DNA of 48,024 bases from Pseudomonas sp. BN102. GTDB taxonomy: Bacteria > Pseudomonadota > Gammaproteobacteria > Pseudomonadales > Pseudomonadaceae. The stretch is from assembly GCF_029871245.1 (NCBI RefSeq), contig NZ_SSON01000006.1, positions 1 to 48,024 of the forward strand, in the 5' to 3' direction. Both the position numbers and the translations under genes were made by a program. The notes beneath the pieces are model-generated. The model was not told the origin of the DNA, did no database searches, and worked only from the letters and a program-made list of their open reading frames with translations. This document shows, in pieces, positions 1-7,652 of the stretch. Positions within the stretch are counted from its first letter, which is position 1, and each line of letters opens with the position of its first letter.

Positions 1-592
1 CGCTGTGCCAGTCATGGGGCTGGGTCGTGGTCAGCAGGCCATGGCGCAACAGCGGGTGCGCCGGGTCGAAACAGCGCAGGAGTTCGTCCGGCGCGTCCCA
101 CAGGCGTTGCGCCAGGGCCAGGTTGGGACTGGTGCGCGACAGGTCGTTGAGGCAGCTGGCGATCACCGGCCCGGCGGCGCTGTCGATGCCCGGTAGCAGT
201 GCCAGCGCCAGGACGAAGCGCTCCACCGGCGCCAGCTCCAACTGCCGGGCGACCCAGCCGAAGGAGCCGCGCGGCGCGCTGGCCGTATCCGGGGGTGCGG
301 CGGCGATGCGTTCGCCGAGGTAGCGGGCGGTGACGTCTTCGGCGAAGAAGGCCCGTTTGTCGTGCTCGTAGCGCAACAGGTCGAGGGCCGCCAGGGTACT
401 GTCCACCGTCGGCGGCCACGCGGCCTCGTCGCCACCCTGCAGCCGCCGCTCGCGCCACAGCCAGCAGATCTCGCGGCGCAGGCGCAGGGTGACCTGGGCC
501 AGCCAGTAGCGCGCCTGGGCATCCTGGCCGTGCACGCCGGGGAGGAAGGCCACCGGGTCGGCCAGGGCCTGGACGTTGAGCGGATTGCTCAT
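1..592 (-). CDS. eCIS AAA-type ATPase, N-terminal part (cut by left edge)
   Basis: An open frame starts at 592 (MSNPLNVQAL...) and runs without a stop to the left edge, giving about 197 residues. Its ATG overlaps the stop of the DUF4255 gene (ATGA), so translation is probably coupled. The visible part is a helical, Arg/Leu-rich region (RYWLAQVTLRLRREICWLWR) like the N-terminal accessory region that precedes the AAA domain in the ATPases (Afp15-like) encoded next to Pvc16/DUF4255 in eCIS loci. The Walker motifs would lie outside the window, so the ATPase call rests on position and N-terminal resemblance. In the family this protein is needed for particle assembly. An unrelated helical eCIS protein is the alternative. 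Confidence 0.6.
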   Translation of the reverse strand, partial: MSNPLNVQALADPVAFLPGVHGQDAQARYWLAQVTLRLRREICWLWRERRLQGGDEAAWPPTVDSTLAALDLLRYEHDKRAFFAEDVTARYLGERIAAAPPDTASAPRGSFGWVARQLELAPVERFVLALALLPGIDSAAGPVIASCLNDLSRTSPNLALAQRLWDAPDELLRCFDPAHPLLRHGLLTTTQPHDWHS

Positions 593-1758
593 GGCACCAC
601 CACCCGCGGGCTGGCCTTGGCCTGCTGGTTGTTCACCCGCAGGATCACCCGGTAGCTGCCGGCCGGCACCGCCGCCGCGGCGCCGGGAACCACCAGGCTG
701 TGCTGGTCGGCGGCGGTGGTGGCCTCGTCGAACAGGTGCAGGGTCACGCCATCGCTTTCGCGATAGAAGAGCACCATCAGGTCGTCGCTGTCGGTCCCCA
801 GCAGGGTGCCTTGCAGGTGCAGGTCGCCGCCCACCAGTGCGGCGCTGTCGAGGGTCGGCAGCAGGCGCGCGGCGAGCAGGTTGCTGGAGCGGGTGCGGGT
901 GGGCGACAGGCGCCGGCGCACCACCAGCGGCATTTCCCCGGCGGAGAGGGTGGTGCCCGAGGCGATCGGGTTGCCGGGGCTGCCTTCGGCCGTCACCACC
1001 AGCCGTTGCGGCTGGCGTTCGACCACGCTGAGCTGGACGTTGCCCAGCAGCACTTCCAGGTTGCTCGGGTTGAGGTCGTCGCCATAAAGGGTGAGGGTGG
1101 CGCCGGCTTCAAAGCGGGCGGGCTCGACCCGGTCCAGGCGCGAGCCCATGGAAGGGATCACGGCCACCTGTACGCCTTCGCGGCCGATCAGGGTCTCGGG
1201 CGTGGTGCTGTAGTCCACGCCCACCAGCAGCGCGCCGCGCGGCAGGCTGGCCGGCACTATCATCACCGGCCGCACCTGGAAGGCCACTGAAAGCCGGTAG
1301 CGCTCCTCGGCGCCCTGCATGGTCTTGGCCAGGAGGTCGGCGCCGGATTCGTCGAAGCTCAGTTTGAGCGGCTCCGGGTTGTGCTCCAGGGCCAGGCGTA
1401 CGTCCATCGCCACCAGCGTGTCCAGCGGCAGGAAGCCGAGTTCGTGCAGCGCCGCCATGCCGCGCCCGAGCAGGTCGTGGGCGGCGGCGGTGTCACTGCT
1501 TTCGCCGACGTCGAAGGCGGTCAGGAGGAACTTCAGCACCAGCCACAGCGGCGGCGGTTCGCCGTCGCGCAGGGACAGGTTGCGCAGCTGCGGATCGAAG
1601 GCGGTTTCGTAGAGGAAGAGGTTGAGCTTCTCGTTGGAATCGATATTCGCCGCATCCTCGGGCTTGCCGATGGAGACATCGAAGCCGCGCCTGATCAGGT
1701 GATCCTGGATCAGGCGGGTGACCGCGCCTATGGCCTTGCCGGAATCCGCGAGGGCCAT
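589..1758 (-). CDS. DUF4255 / Pvc16-family eCIS tail terminator-like protein
   Basis: The 389-residue protein begins with a clear Pvc16/DUF4255 N-terminal domain (residues about 5-190): an early helix GAVTRLIQDHLIRRG, then LNLFLYETAFDPQLRN, the PPPLWLVLKFLLTAF stretch and a DLLGRGMAALHE segment. In known particles (Afp16/Pvc16) this protein caps the tube and sheath and sets their length. The C-terminal half (about 200-389) looks like two Ig/IPT-type beta-sandwich modules (VEPARFEAGATLTLYGDDL and GGDLHLQGTLLGTDSDDLM), a common extension in this family. It sits between the Pro/Ala-rich protein (2 nt gap) and the ATPase (ATGA overlap) in one operon. Confident family call; the function is taken from homologues. 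Confidence 0.9.
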   Translation of the reverse strand: MALADSGKAIGAVTRLIQDHLIRRGFDVSIGKPEDAANIDSNEKLNLFLYETAFDPQLRNLSLRDGEPPPLWLVLKFLLTAFDVGESSDTAAAHDLLGRGMAALHELGFLPLDTLVAMDVRLALEHNPEPLKLSFDESGADLLAKTMQGAEERYRLSVAFQVRPVMIVPASLPRGALLVGVDYSTTPETLIGREGVQVAVIPSMGSRLDRVEPARFEAGATLTLYGDDLNPSNLEVLLGNVQLSVVERQPQRLVVTAEGSPGNPIASGTTLSAGEMPLVVRRRLSPTRTRSSNLLAARLLPTLDSAALVGGDLHLQGTLLGTDSDDLMVLFYRESDGVTLHLFDEATTAADQHSLVVPGAAAAVPAGSYRVILRVNNQQAKASPRVVVP

Positions 1759-1760
1759 GG

Positions 1761-2597
1761 TCAGAGCCGCCGCAGTGCGCGGCGCGACAGGCCGCTGCGA
1801 GTGGGAGACGCGGATGCCGCCGGCTGCTGTGCGGGTGCCGCTGGCGTGGCCGGTCGGGCCAGGGTTTGCGGTGCCGGGGCCTCGACCCGCAGGTGGATGG
1901 CGCCGATGGAAATCTCCAGGAGCTCTTCGGCCTCCGAGACTTGTGCCTCGGGCTCGGCGTGGCGCCTGGCGGGTTCCGTTGCCTGGATCGGCAATGCCAC
2001 TGGCGCGGGCAGCGGAGCACTGGCCGCGTCGGCGCCCAGCGGCGGCCGTGGTGGATCGAGCGGCGCGATGACCTGAGGCGGGATGGCCGCGAAGGGCGTC
2101 AGGCCGCTGTCCGGCATGTGCGCCATTGCGTGGCCGTGCATGGGCACTTGCTGCCCCGGCGGTACCAGCTGTGGGTCGCTCGCCACCCAGCGCATGGCTG
2201 CCTGGACCAGTTCGTCAGCCCGGGGACGGCGCGGCGGGTCGCCGTCCGGCATTTCGACGCCGGGTTGCCCGGACTGCGAAGTGGCTGGTGACAGGGTAGC
2301 GGGTTCTGCACGCGGTCCCGGCGCGACGGGGGCCGGCATGGCGCTGGTGGCAGGATGGCGGTCGTCGTGGCGCTGGCGGGCAGGCGCTGGCTGCGCTACC
2401 GGGGCGACGGGCGTCGATTGCTCGCTGGCGGCCACTGTGGCTCGCGTCTCCGAGCGGACGGGATGCGGCGCGGGCGCAGCGGACAGAGGCGGCGCCGGTA
2501 CCTCCACGCCGAACTCCAGCGGGGCCTCCGGGGTGGGGGCGGCGCTGCTGGCGAACAGGTTGCTTGCGCGCATCAGGGCGGCGAAGTAGTCGCTCAT
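1761..2597 (-). CDS. Pro/Ala-rich eCIS-associated protein of unknown function
   Basis: The 278-residue product starts MSDYFAALMRASNLFAS and then has a long disordered Pro/Ala/Gln-rich stretch (about 18-200) with no recognisable fold. A short ordered-looking C-terminal piece, EELLEISIGAIHLRVEAP, resembles the IGxIxVR-type motif seen near the C-terminus of small proteins in eCIS and phage-like loci. A tandem ATGATG allows a start at 2600 or 2597. I chose 2597 because the GAGG Shine-Dalgarno is then 7 nt away. The upstream gene's TGA overlaps the start region, so coupling is likely. It could be a flexible spike or baseplate linker, or a cargo adaptor; this is inference only. The low complexity makes homology search unreliable. 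Confidence 0.75.
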   Translation of the reverse strand: MSDYFAALMRASNLFASSAAPTPEAPLEFGVEVPAPPLSAAPAPHPVRSETRATVAASEQSTPVAPVAQPAPARQRHDDRHPATSAMPAPVAPGPRAEPATLSPATSQSGQPGVEMPDGDPPRRPRADELVQAAMRWVASDPQLVPPGQQVPMHGHAMAHMPDSGLTPFAAIPPQVIAPLDPPRPPLGADAASAPLPAPVALPIQATEPARRHAEPEAQVSEAEELLEISIGAIHLRVEAPAPQTLARPATPAAPAQQPAASASPTRSGLSRRALRRL

Positions 2598-3331
2598 CAT
2601 GAGGCCTCGATCAGGGCAAGGTACTGGGCGCGGCGCGTGGGCGGCAGCGCCATGACCTGGGCTTCGCTCCAGCCATAGCGCGAGGCCAGGCAGTGCACCT
2701 CGCGCAGCAGCCTCCGCTGGCGCGCGGCGAGGCGCGTCAGTGCGGCGTCGTCGAGGGCGATGGGGACTTCGCTGGCAGCGCCGCAGGCCGGGCAGTCGCA
2801 GGCCACGGCCAGGGCCACCAGCGGGTCCGCCGCCGCCACGGCTGCGGAAAGCCGGGCCTCGTCCTCGTGCCGCACCTGCCCCTCCAGCAGCAGGTCGTCG
2901 AGCATCAGCCGCAAGGCCTCGGCGCGGGTGGCGGGCTGCGCGCAACGCCAGCGGCGCAGGTCGTCGCCGGTGGGGCGGCGCAGGGCCAGTTCGCTGCCCG
3001 GGTCGAGGCAGATGCGGATCGGCCCGCTGTCGTCGGCTCCGGCCAGCAATGTCGCCAGCTCGAGTTCGAACTCGAACGCCTCGGCGCAGGCCGGGCAGTG
3101 TGCGCTGAAGGGCAGCTCCTGGATGCCGTCGGTGACGGCCACCAGGCGCAGCAGGGCGGCGCTGCGCGCAGCCACCGGTTGCGCCCACCAGAACGCGGCG
3201 TCGGCGCCGGCAGCGCACTGGGCCAGCAGGTCAGTGACCAGGCGCGGCCGGTCGCGGTCGGCGAAATCCAGGTCCAGGTCCGGGAGTTCGCCGAAGGGCC
3301 GCAGGGCGATGCGCGAGGGAAGCGGGTGCAT
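2597..3331 (-). CDS. T4-type baseplate hub assembly chaperone-like zinc-ribbon protein
   Basis: The 244-residue protein has two CxxC pairs: CPAC in SAHCPACAEAFEFELEL and CDCPAC in the second half. Each is followed by acidic beta-strand text, as in a pair of zinc ribbons. The C-terminus RRLLREVHCLASRYGWSEAQ followed by LPPTRRAQYLALIE matches the ending typical of the T4 gp26/gp51-like family found in eCIS and some contractile phages, where it is thought to help assemble the baseplate hub. Start ATG at 3331 lies 8 nt after the tube gene's stop. The end overlaps the next gene's start. The family call is good; actual zinc binding is inferred from the cysteines. Confidence 0.8.
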   Translation of the reverse strand: MHPLPSRIALRPFGELPDLDLDFADRDRPRLVTDLLAQCAAGADAAFWWAQPVAARSAALLRLVAVTDGIQELPFSAHCPACAEAFEFELELATLLAGADDSGPIRICLDPGSELALRRPTGDDLRRWRCAQPATRAEALRLMLDDLLLEGQVRHEDEARLSAAVAAADPLVALAVACDCPACGAASEVPIALDDAALTRLAARQRRLLREVHCLASRYGWSEAQVMALPPTRRAQYLALIEAS

Positions 3332-3339
3332 GGCTCGGC

Positions 3340-3858
3340 TCAGCCCGCCAGGACCGGTTCGGTGGGTTCGGAAACCTCCGGATCGCGCTCCCAGCCCTCG
3401 TTCTCGAGCTTCAGGGTCTGGATGGCGATGGCGTTGGCATTGGCGTCGAGGTCGGGCATCGCCTGGAACTCGGAGACCCAGCAGCGGTAGATCTTGTAGG
3501 CCAGCACCACCTGGCCGGCCTCGTTGTAGACCTCGAGGATCAGGTCCTTGCGGAAGTCCTTGAGACTCACCTCGGCGCCCAGCCCGGTGCCCACGTGCCA
3601 GACCTTGTTGGCCCAGGCCTCGAACTCCAGGTCGTGGGTCACGCCGCGCTCCAGGGTGATGGCCTCGTACTTGGTGCGTCCGGGGGATTTGCGCGAGGTG
3701 GAAGGGTCGCCGCCTTCGCGATGCTCGACCACTTCGGTGGTGCGCTTGAGCGCGCCGACCTTGCTCACCCCGGCGACGTAGCGACCATCCCATTTGATGC
3801 GGAATTTGAAGTTCTTGTAGGGATCGAAGCGATGGGTGTTGACGGCGAATTGGGCCAT
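3340..3858 (-). CDS. eCIS / phage tail tube protein (T4 gp19-like)
   Basis: The 172-residue protein has the hallmark tube fold text: FKFRIKWDGRYVAGVSKVG near the N-terminus, then EAITLERGVTHDLEFEAWAN and the C-terminal strand IQTLKLENEGWERD. This is the gp19/Hcp-like tube family (Afp1/Afp5, Pvc1/Pvc5), which forms the inner tube holding cargo. Length is within the usual 140-175. An AGGGAG Shine-Dalgarno precedes ATG 3858, and it lies 13 nt downstream of the sheath gene. Only one tube paralogue is visible here; eCIS loci often have two or three, so others may lie beyond the left edge. Confidence 0.93.
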   Translation of the reverse strand: MAQFAVNTHRFDPYKNFKFRIKWDGRYVAGVSKVGALKRTTEVVEHREGGDPSTSRKSPGRTKYEAITLERGVTHDLEFEAWANKVWHVGTGLGAEVSLKDFRKDLILEVYNEAGQVVLAYKIYRCWVSEFQAMPDLDANANAIAIQTLKLENEGWERDPEVSEPTEPVLAG

Positions 3859-3871
3859 GATCCGACTCCCT

Positions 3872-5758
3872 TTATTGCAGATCGCCGGCGATCTGCTGGA
3901 TGGTGAGGACGACGAATTCCGCCGGTTTCAGCGGGGCGAAACCGACCTGGATATTGACGATGCCGAGGTTGCGGTCGGCCTGGGTGGTGGTCTCCTTGTC
4001 GCACTTGACGAAGAAGGCTTCCTGCTGCGTCTTGCCCTGGAACGCGCCCTGGCGGAACAGGCCGTTCATGAAGACGCCGATGTTCAGGCGGATCTGCGCC
4101 CAGAGTGGCTCGTCGTTCGGTTCGAAGACCACCCACTGGGTGCCCCGGTACAGGCTCTCCTCGATGAACAGGGCGAGGCGGCGAATGGGGATGTACTTGT
4201 ATTCGTCGGCCTGGGCGTCGGCGCCCTTCATCGTGCGGGCACCCCAGGAAACCCGGCCGTAGGCGGGGAAGCTGCGCAGCACGTTGACCCCCAGGGGGTT
4301 GATCTGGCCGTTCTCCAGGTCGTTGACCGGCAGGGCCAGGTCGAGTACGCCGTTGAGCACGGCATCGGTGCCGGCGGGGGCCTTCCACACGCCGCGGGTG
4401 GCGTCGGTGCGTGCATAGACCCCGGCCAGGGTGCCGGAGGGGGCCATCGCCCTTGGCCGCAGGCCGTCCAGCGGATCGACGATACGCACGGCGGGAAAGT
4501 AGGTGGCGGCGTTGCGCGACTTGGAGGCCGTACCGGCCCAGGCGCCGATGGTGGCCAGGGTGCTGTCGATCGGCGCGTCGACTATGTAGAAGGCGCGCCG
4601 GGTTTCGCAGAGGGCCGTGGCGGCGGGGATCACAAAGGCCTGCTCGAGGGCGTTCATGGTGAAGGTTTCCGGAATCGCCAGGATGTTGAACAGGTCCACA
4701 TCCAACAGGGCGTGGATGCCGGTTTTGGCCAATTCGTTGCCCACTACCGCCGTGCCGTCGCCGGGAGTGCCGTCCACGCCCGGTGTCGCCGGCGCCAGGT
4801 TGCCGACCAGCGCCGGGCGGTGCTCGGCGGCGGCGGTGAATTCGCGGCCCTGGTTGACCAGCCCGAGGTGGATGGTCGCGCTGAGACCGCCGAAAGCTCC
4901 GGCGGCGATGGTTACGCTGGAGGACTCGCCGGGGACCAGGGCTTCCAGGGTCAGGTGGTCGTTGCCGGTCTCACCGTCGGCGCCGGTTTCCAGGGCCTGC
5001 AACTGGGCTGCCAGTCCCGCGTCGACTATGGCGTCGTTGGTCGAGGTGACCAGGTCCCCGATGTTGTTCCAGGGCCCGCCCTGGAGGTTCAGCAGGAAGG
5101 GGGTGGTGCCGTCCAGGGTGCCGCCTATGGTGGTGTCGGCCGGGTCGAGGGGGAAGCTGCTGATCTCGCCGCTGACCGCGCGCCCGGCGTCGAAGGTCAG
5201 GCCGCCGCTGCGGACGACGCGGATCAGGGCCGAGGCGTTGTTGATCACCGAGACGGCGTACTGCGCCGAGTTCGAGTCAAGGTTGAGGTTGCGATGGGTT
5301 TCCACCGGTACCAGGGTGGTACCGTCGGCCTGCAATTGCGAGACCACCAGGTTGAAGTCGCTGTCGGGGTTGCGTACGCCGGTGTGCTGCACGCTGAGCC
5401 GCAGGCCGTTGCCCCAGGTGCCGGGGCTGGCGGCGTTGGCTTCGAGGGCCGGGTCGCCGGCGCCGTTCTCCAGCACCCAGGCACTGGTGCCGTGACCGAC
5501 CGCGACCCGCACGATCAGGGCCTGGGTCCCGCCGTTGAGGAAGAATTGCCGCACGCCGTAGGAGAGCGGACTGTCGCGGTCGAGGCCGCCGTAGCTGCGC
5601 TCGAAATCGGCGAAGCTGGTGATGGCCACAGCCTTGTCGGGCACGCCCTTGCGCGTATAGCCGACGAAGGCGGCGATGGAGGTCGCGACACCAGTAATGG
5701 TGCGTACCCCGCTGGCCTTTTCGACGATGTAGACACCGGGATAGCTGACTTGGACCAT
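3872..5758 (-). CDS. eCIS / phage tail sheath protein
   Basis: The 628-residue protein opens with the sheath signature YPGVYIVEKASGVRTITGV, then TSIAAFVGYTRKGV, and SYGVRQFFLNGGTQALIVRV. It ends with the C-terminal sheath domain (WVVFEPNDEPLWAQIRLNIG, then GFAPLKPAEFVVLTIQQ). Sheath subunits form the contractile outer tube that drives the inner tube into the target. At 628 residues it is longer than minimal Afp/Pvc sheaths; residues about 150-370 look like a surface insertion rich in Gly, Thr and Asp. The start at 5758 is supported by AAGGAG 9 nt upstream. It is the first gene of the operon and lies about 210 nt downstream of an ops element (5970-5980). Confidence 0.95.
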   Translation of the reverse strand: MVQVSYPGVYIVEKASGVRTITGVATSIAAFVGYTRKGVPDKAVAITSFADFERSYGGLDRDSPLSYGVRQFFLNGGTQALIVRVAVGHGTSAWVLENGAGDPALEANAASPGTWGNGLRLSVQHTGVRNPDSDFNLVVSQLQADGTTLVPVETHRNLNLDSNSAQYAVSVINNASALIRVVRSGGLTFDAGRAVSGEISSFPLDPADTTIGGTLDGTTPFLLNLQGGPWNNIGDLVTSTNDAIVDAGLAAQLQALETGADGETGNDHLTLEALVPGESSSVTIAAGAFGGLSATIHLGLVNQGREFTAAAEHRPALVGNLAPATPGVDGTPGDGTAVVGNELAKTGIHALLDVDLFNILAIPETFTMNALEQAFVIPAATALCETRRAFYIVDAPIDSTLATIGAWAGTASKSRNAATYFPAVRIVDPLDGLRPRAMAPSGTLAGVYARTDATRGVWKAPAGTDAVLNGVLDLALPVNDLENGQINPLGVNVLRSFPAYGRVSWGARTMKGADAQADEYKYIPIRRLALFIEESLYRGTQWVVFEPNDEPLWAQIRLNIGVFMNGLFRQGAFQGKTQQEAFFVKCDKETTTQADRNLGIVNIQVGFAPLKPAEFVVLTIQQIAGDLQ

Positions 5759-5969
5759 GACGCCGACTCCTTTGCGCTGTGCAGGGGACCCAGCCGGGGA
5801 GGCGCCGGGAGGCGTCCCTGGTGGACTCTTGGGTGACTCGGTTCGACTTCGGGGCAGGGCTGGAACGGTTGCCGTCGCCAGCAGGACGCTGGAGCGGCAA
5901 GGCACGGGGGGGGGAGGGGAATGATCGAGCCGCTTCCTTGTCGACCGTGCAGTTATTCAACTGGACACA
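5759..5969 (-). promoter_or_regulatory. C-rich transcribed leader of the eCIS operon
   Basis: This stretch lies between the ops element and the sheath start. Read on the minus strand it is markedly C-rich and holds a run of nine C (5906-5914, G9 on plus) next to another C4. Just past ops is a perfect 5-bp stem hairpin, CAGTTATTCAACTG (5950-5963). A C-rich, poorly structured leader is the kind of sequence Rho uses, and RfaH-type factors oppose Rho, so a Rho/RfaH switch is plausible. The homopolymer could also vary in length. No confident -35/-10 pair was found upstream on the minus strand. Confidence 0.45.
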
Positions 5970-5980
5970 ATGCTACCGCC
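5970..5980 (-). promoter_or_regulatory. ops element (RfaH recruitment site)
   Basis: The minus strand reads GGCGGTAGCAT, an exact match to the ops consensus GGCGGTAGYNT that pauses RNA polymerase and loads RfaH in enterobacteria. It contains the GC-GGTA-GC inverted bases that form the small non-template hairpin contacted by RfaH. It lies 211 nt upstream of the sheath start codon, on the same strand as the eCIS operon, and about 320 bp from the divergent rfaH gene. Position, strand and the neighbouring specific regulator all agree. Confidence 0.85.
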
Positions 5981-6299
5981 ACTCGCCTTCAACAAGTTTG
6001 GCGAAAGTTTGTTTGTCTGGAACTTGTGTACTAACTTGGGATCACAATTCCATGTGCAGTAATTGATGGCAGAGTGCCTTCAATGAGTGCTGTCAGGAGA
6101 CAGAAAATCAGGATAGTTCGCCATTTAAGGCGCACAGTCTTTCTGCGTGGGTGGCTGGCTCTTTCCGACCAGCGGGCAAGTTGCACGGCAAACTCCCGGG
6201 GCTGCTCCTACCATTAGTCGGCGAGCCGATTTGCCCGGCGGCGCGAAACTCAGGGAAGAACTAGCGTCAGTTAGAGATCAATTCGCGCTAGGGACGGCC

Positions 6300-6803
6300 A
6301 TGAATAAGCACGTACTTCTCCCTGACATCGCCTGGTATCTCGTGCAATGCAAAGCACGCCAGGACGAGCGCGCGCGGGAGCACCTGCTGCGCCAGGGCTT
6401 CGACTGCTTCTGCCCGACCCTCAAGGTGGAAAGCCTCAAGGGTGGCAAGCTCAGGCGGCTCGCCCTGCCCATGTTCCCCGGCTACCTCTTCGTCCACTTC
6501 CATGCCCAGGACAACTGGACCGCATTGCGCTCAACGCGAGGCGTGACGCGGGTCGTCAGCTTCTCGGGAACGCCCTCGCGGGTGCCGGACAGTATCGTCG
6601 AACACCTCAGGCAGCGCTGCGACGAGGCGGGTGAATGCGCCGCACTGAACCCCGGGGACAGGGTTCAGGTCCGGGTCGGGCCCTATGCGGAGATGGATGC
6701 GATCTTCCTGGCCATGGACGGAGAACAACGAGTGATGCTCTTGTTGAATATCCTCAATCGCCACCAGCAAGTGAGTATTCCCATTTCCCATCTTGTAGCT
6801 TGA
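6300..6803 (+). CDS. rfaH: RfaH-type transcription antiterminator (NusG paralogue)
   Basis: The 167-residue protein has a NusG N-terminal domain (residues about 11-105: WYLVQCKARQDERAREHL, LPMFPGYLFVHF, STRGVTRVVSF) and a short C-terminal KOW-type domain (about 118-160) ending DGEQRVMLLLNILNRHQQVSI, very close to the E. coli RfaH tail. That tail distinguishes RfaH from housekeeping NusG; in RfaH the domain switches from alpha-hairpin to beta-barrel after ops binding. Known role: binds ops-paused polymerase, suppresses pausing and Rho termination, and recruits ribosomes. ATG 6300 follows AGGGA; an upstream in-frame start at 6147 lacks family similarity. It is transcribed divergently from the eCIS operon that carries an ops site, which suggests it controls that operon. 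Confidence 0.92.
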   Translation: MNKHVLLPDIAWYLVQCKARQDERAREHLLRQGFDCFCPTLKVESLKGGKLRRLALPMFPGYLFVHFHAQDNWTALRSTRGVTRVVSFSGTPSRVPDSIVEHLRQRCDEAGECAALNPGDRVQVRVGPYAEMDAIFLAMDGEQRVMLLLNILNRHQQVSIPISHLVA

Positions 6804-7193
6804 ATAAAGATTGTTATCAGCTGGTGCTCAACATTTGTCGAGTCTTGTTTTTGGGTGTTCTTTTGTTTTTGTATGGCGTTGTGATGAAGATTGTTTGAAT
6901 TTTTCTCGTGAGCTTTTTTTGACGCTCTCTGTTTGGTGCATTTATCTCACGGATTTCAGCCGGATCTTTGCAGGATCAATGCACTTGAGAGGGTTTGTGA
7001 AGTTGCCTGTGCGATCCGGATTAATTCTGCCGTCGTCGCCTGATTCTTATCCGTTCCCACTACTTTTCGCCTGTCGCCGGATTTCGTCGTAGTTGAGTTT
7101 TTCTTGTATCGGGATATCAGACTCGTCGAGGCCCTGGCGGGGCAGGGCCAATTGGCGAGTTATCTGGTGGGACAGTGAAACTTGATTGAGCGG
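6804..7193. other. AT-rich intergenic segment after rfaH
   Basis: This 390-nt stretch is much richer in T and A than its surroundings (T-rich runs on the plus strand around 6830-6960). An open frame at 6811-7092 has no ribosome binding site, unusual composition and no family resemblance, so I do not call it. No clear intrinsic terminator, promoter pair or RNA fold was recognised. The base composition, different from both flanks, may mark an old insertion edge of the eCIS/rfaH segment. Confidence 0.4.
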
Positions 7194-7334
7194 CTATGGG
7201 CCGAAGAGGTCCAGCGGAATGGCGACTGCGGCATAGAGGGCCAGTGCCATCAGCATGCCGACGTAGATGCTGGAGGACTTGAAGAGGGGCGGGACTCTCG
7301 CCAGGACTTTCTCACGCGCATTCGGGGTAGACAT
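7194..7334 (-). CDS. Small single-pass membrane protein, 46 residues
   Basis: The start at 7334 is preceded on the minus strand by GAGGTGG at good spacing. The product MSTPNAREKVLARVPPLFKS is followed by one hydrophobic helix (IYVGMLMALALYAAVAIPL, residues about 24-42) and a short C-terminus. The charged N-terminus and single helix suggest an inner-membrane protein with its N-terminus in the cytoplasm. A longer frame to 7412 exists, but its extra residues look non-coding. I do not recognise the family. It stands alone, with no co-directional neighbour close by. Confidence 0.5.
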   Translation of the reverse strand: MSTPNAREKVLARVPPLFKSSSIYVGMLMALALYAAVAIPLDLFGP

Positions 7335-7652
7335 ATCCACCTCGCTATCGAGAAGAGCAGCACGCAGGGGCACGCCACCGGCGCAGGCACAGTTGGCGCG
7401 GTCTCGGTTCAATCCTTTTCGGCGACGCCCCCTGTGTCAATGCGCATGGCGTGCTCACCCAACGAAAGGTCGAAACCCTGGCATGGGCGGTACAGGCCCG
7501 GACGCCGGGCGTTTCCTTTGGCCAGACGTGGTCTGCGGTAGTGGATTGGCGGTGAGTTTTCGAGGGCGACGGTGGCGATTCCACCTGAACTTTCCCAGGC
7601 GGGGAGCCATCCACCAAAGGGTACGGGCTGTTCGCAACGCGAGGATCACGCC
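7335..7652. other. Intergenic region with a possible sigma-E/AlgU-type promoter
   Basis: This non-coding region separates two divergent small genes. A GAACTT box at 7587-7592, followed 17 nt later by TCCAC (7610-7614), resembles the AlgU/RpoE -35 and a poor -10, about 40 nt upstream of the exported protein at 7653. The -10 match is weak. Nothing else was recognised. Confidence 0.25.

Noticed and set aside
1-5758. A complete or remnant prophage
   Set aside because: DUF4255/Pvc16 and the T4-type chaperone point to an eCIS; no capsid, terminase, integrase or lysis genes are visible, though the left side is out of view.
3836-5836. A 666-residue open frame on the plus strand opposite the sheath gene
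   Set aside because: It mirrors the sheath gene codon structure in high-GC DNA, has no ribosome site and no family resemblance.
6811-7092. A 93-residue frame in the AT-rich spacer
   Set aside because: No Shine-Dalgarno, odd composition, no recognisable domain.
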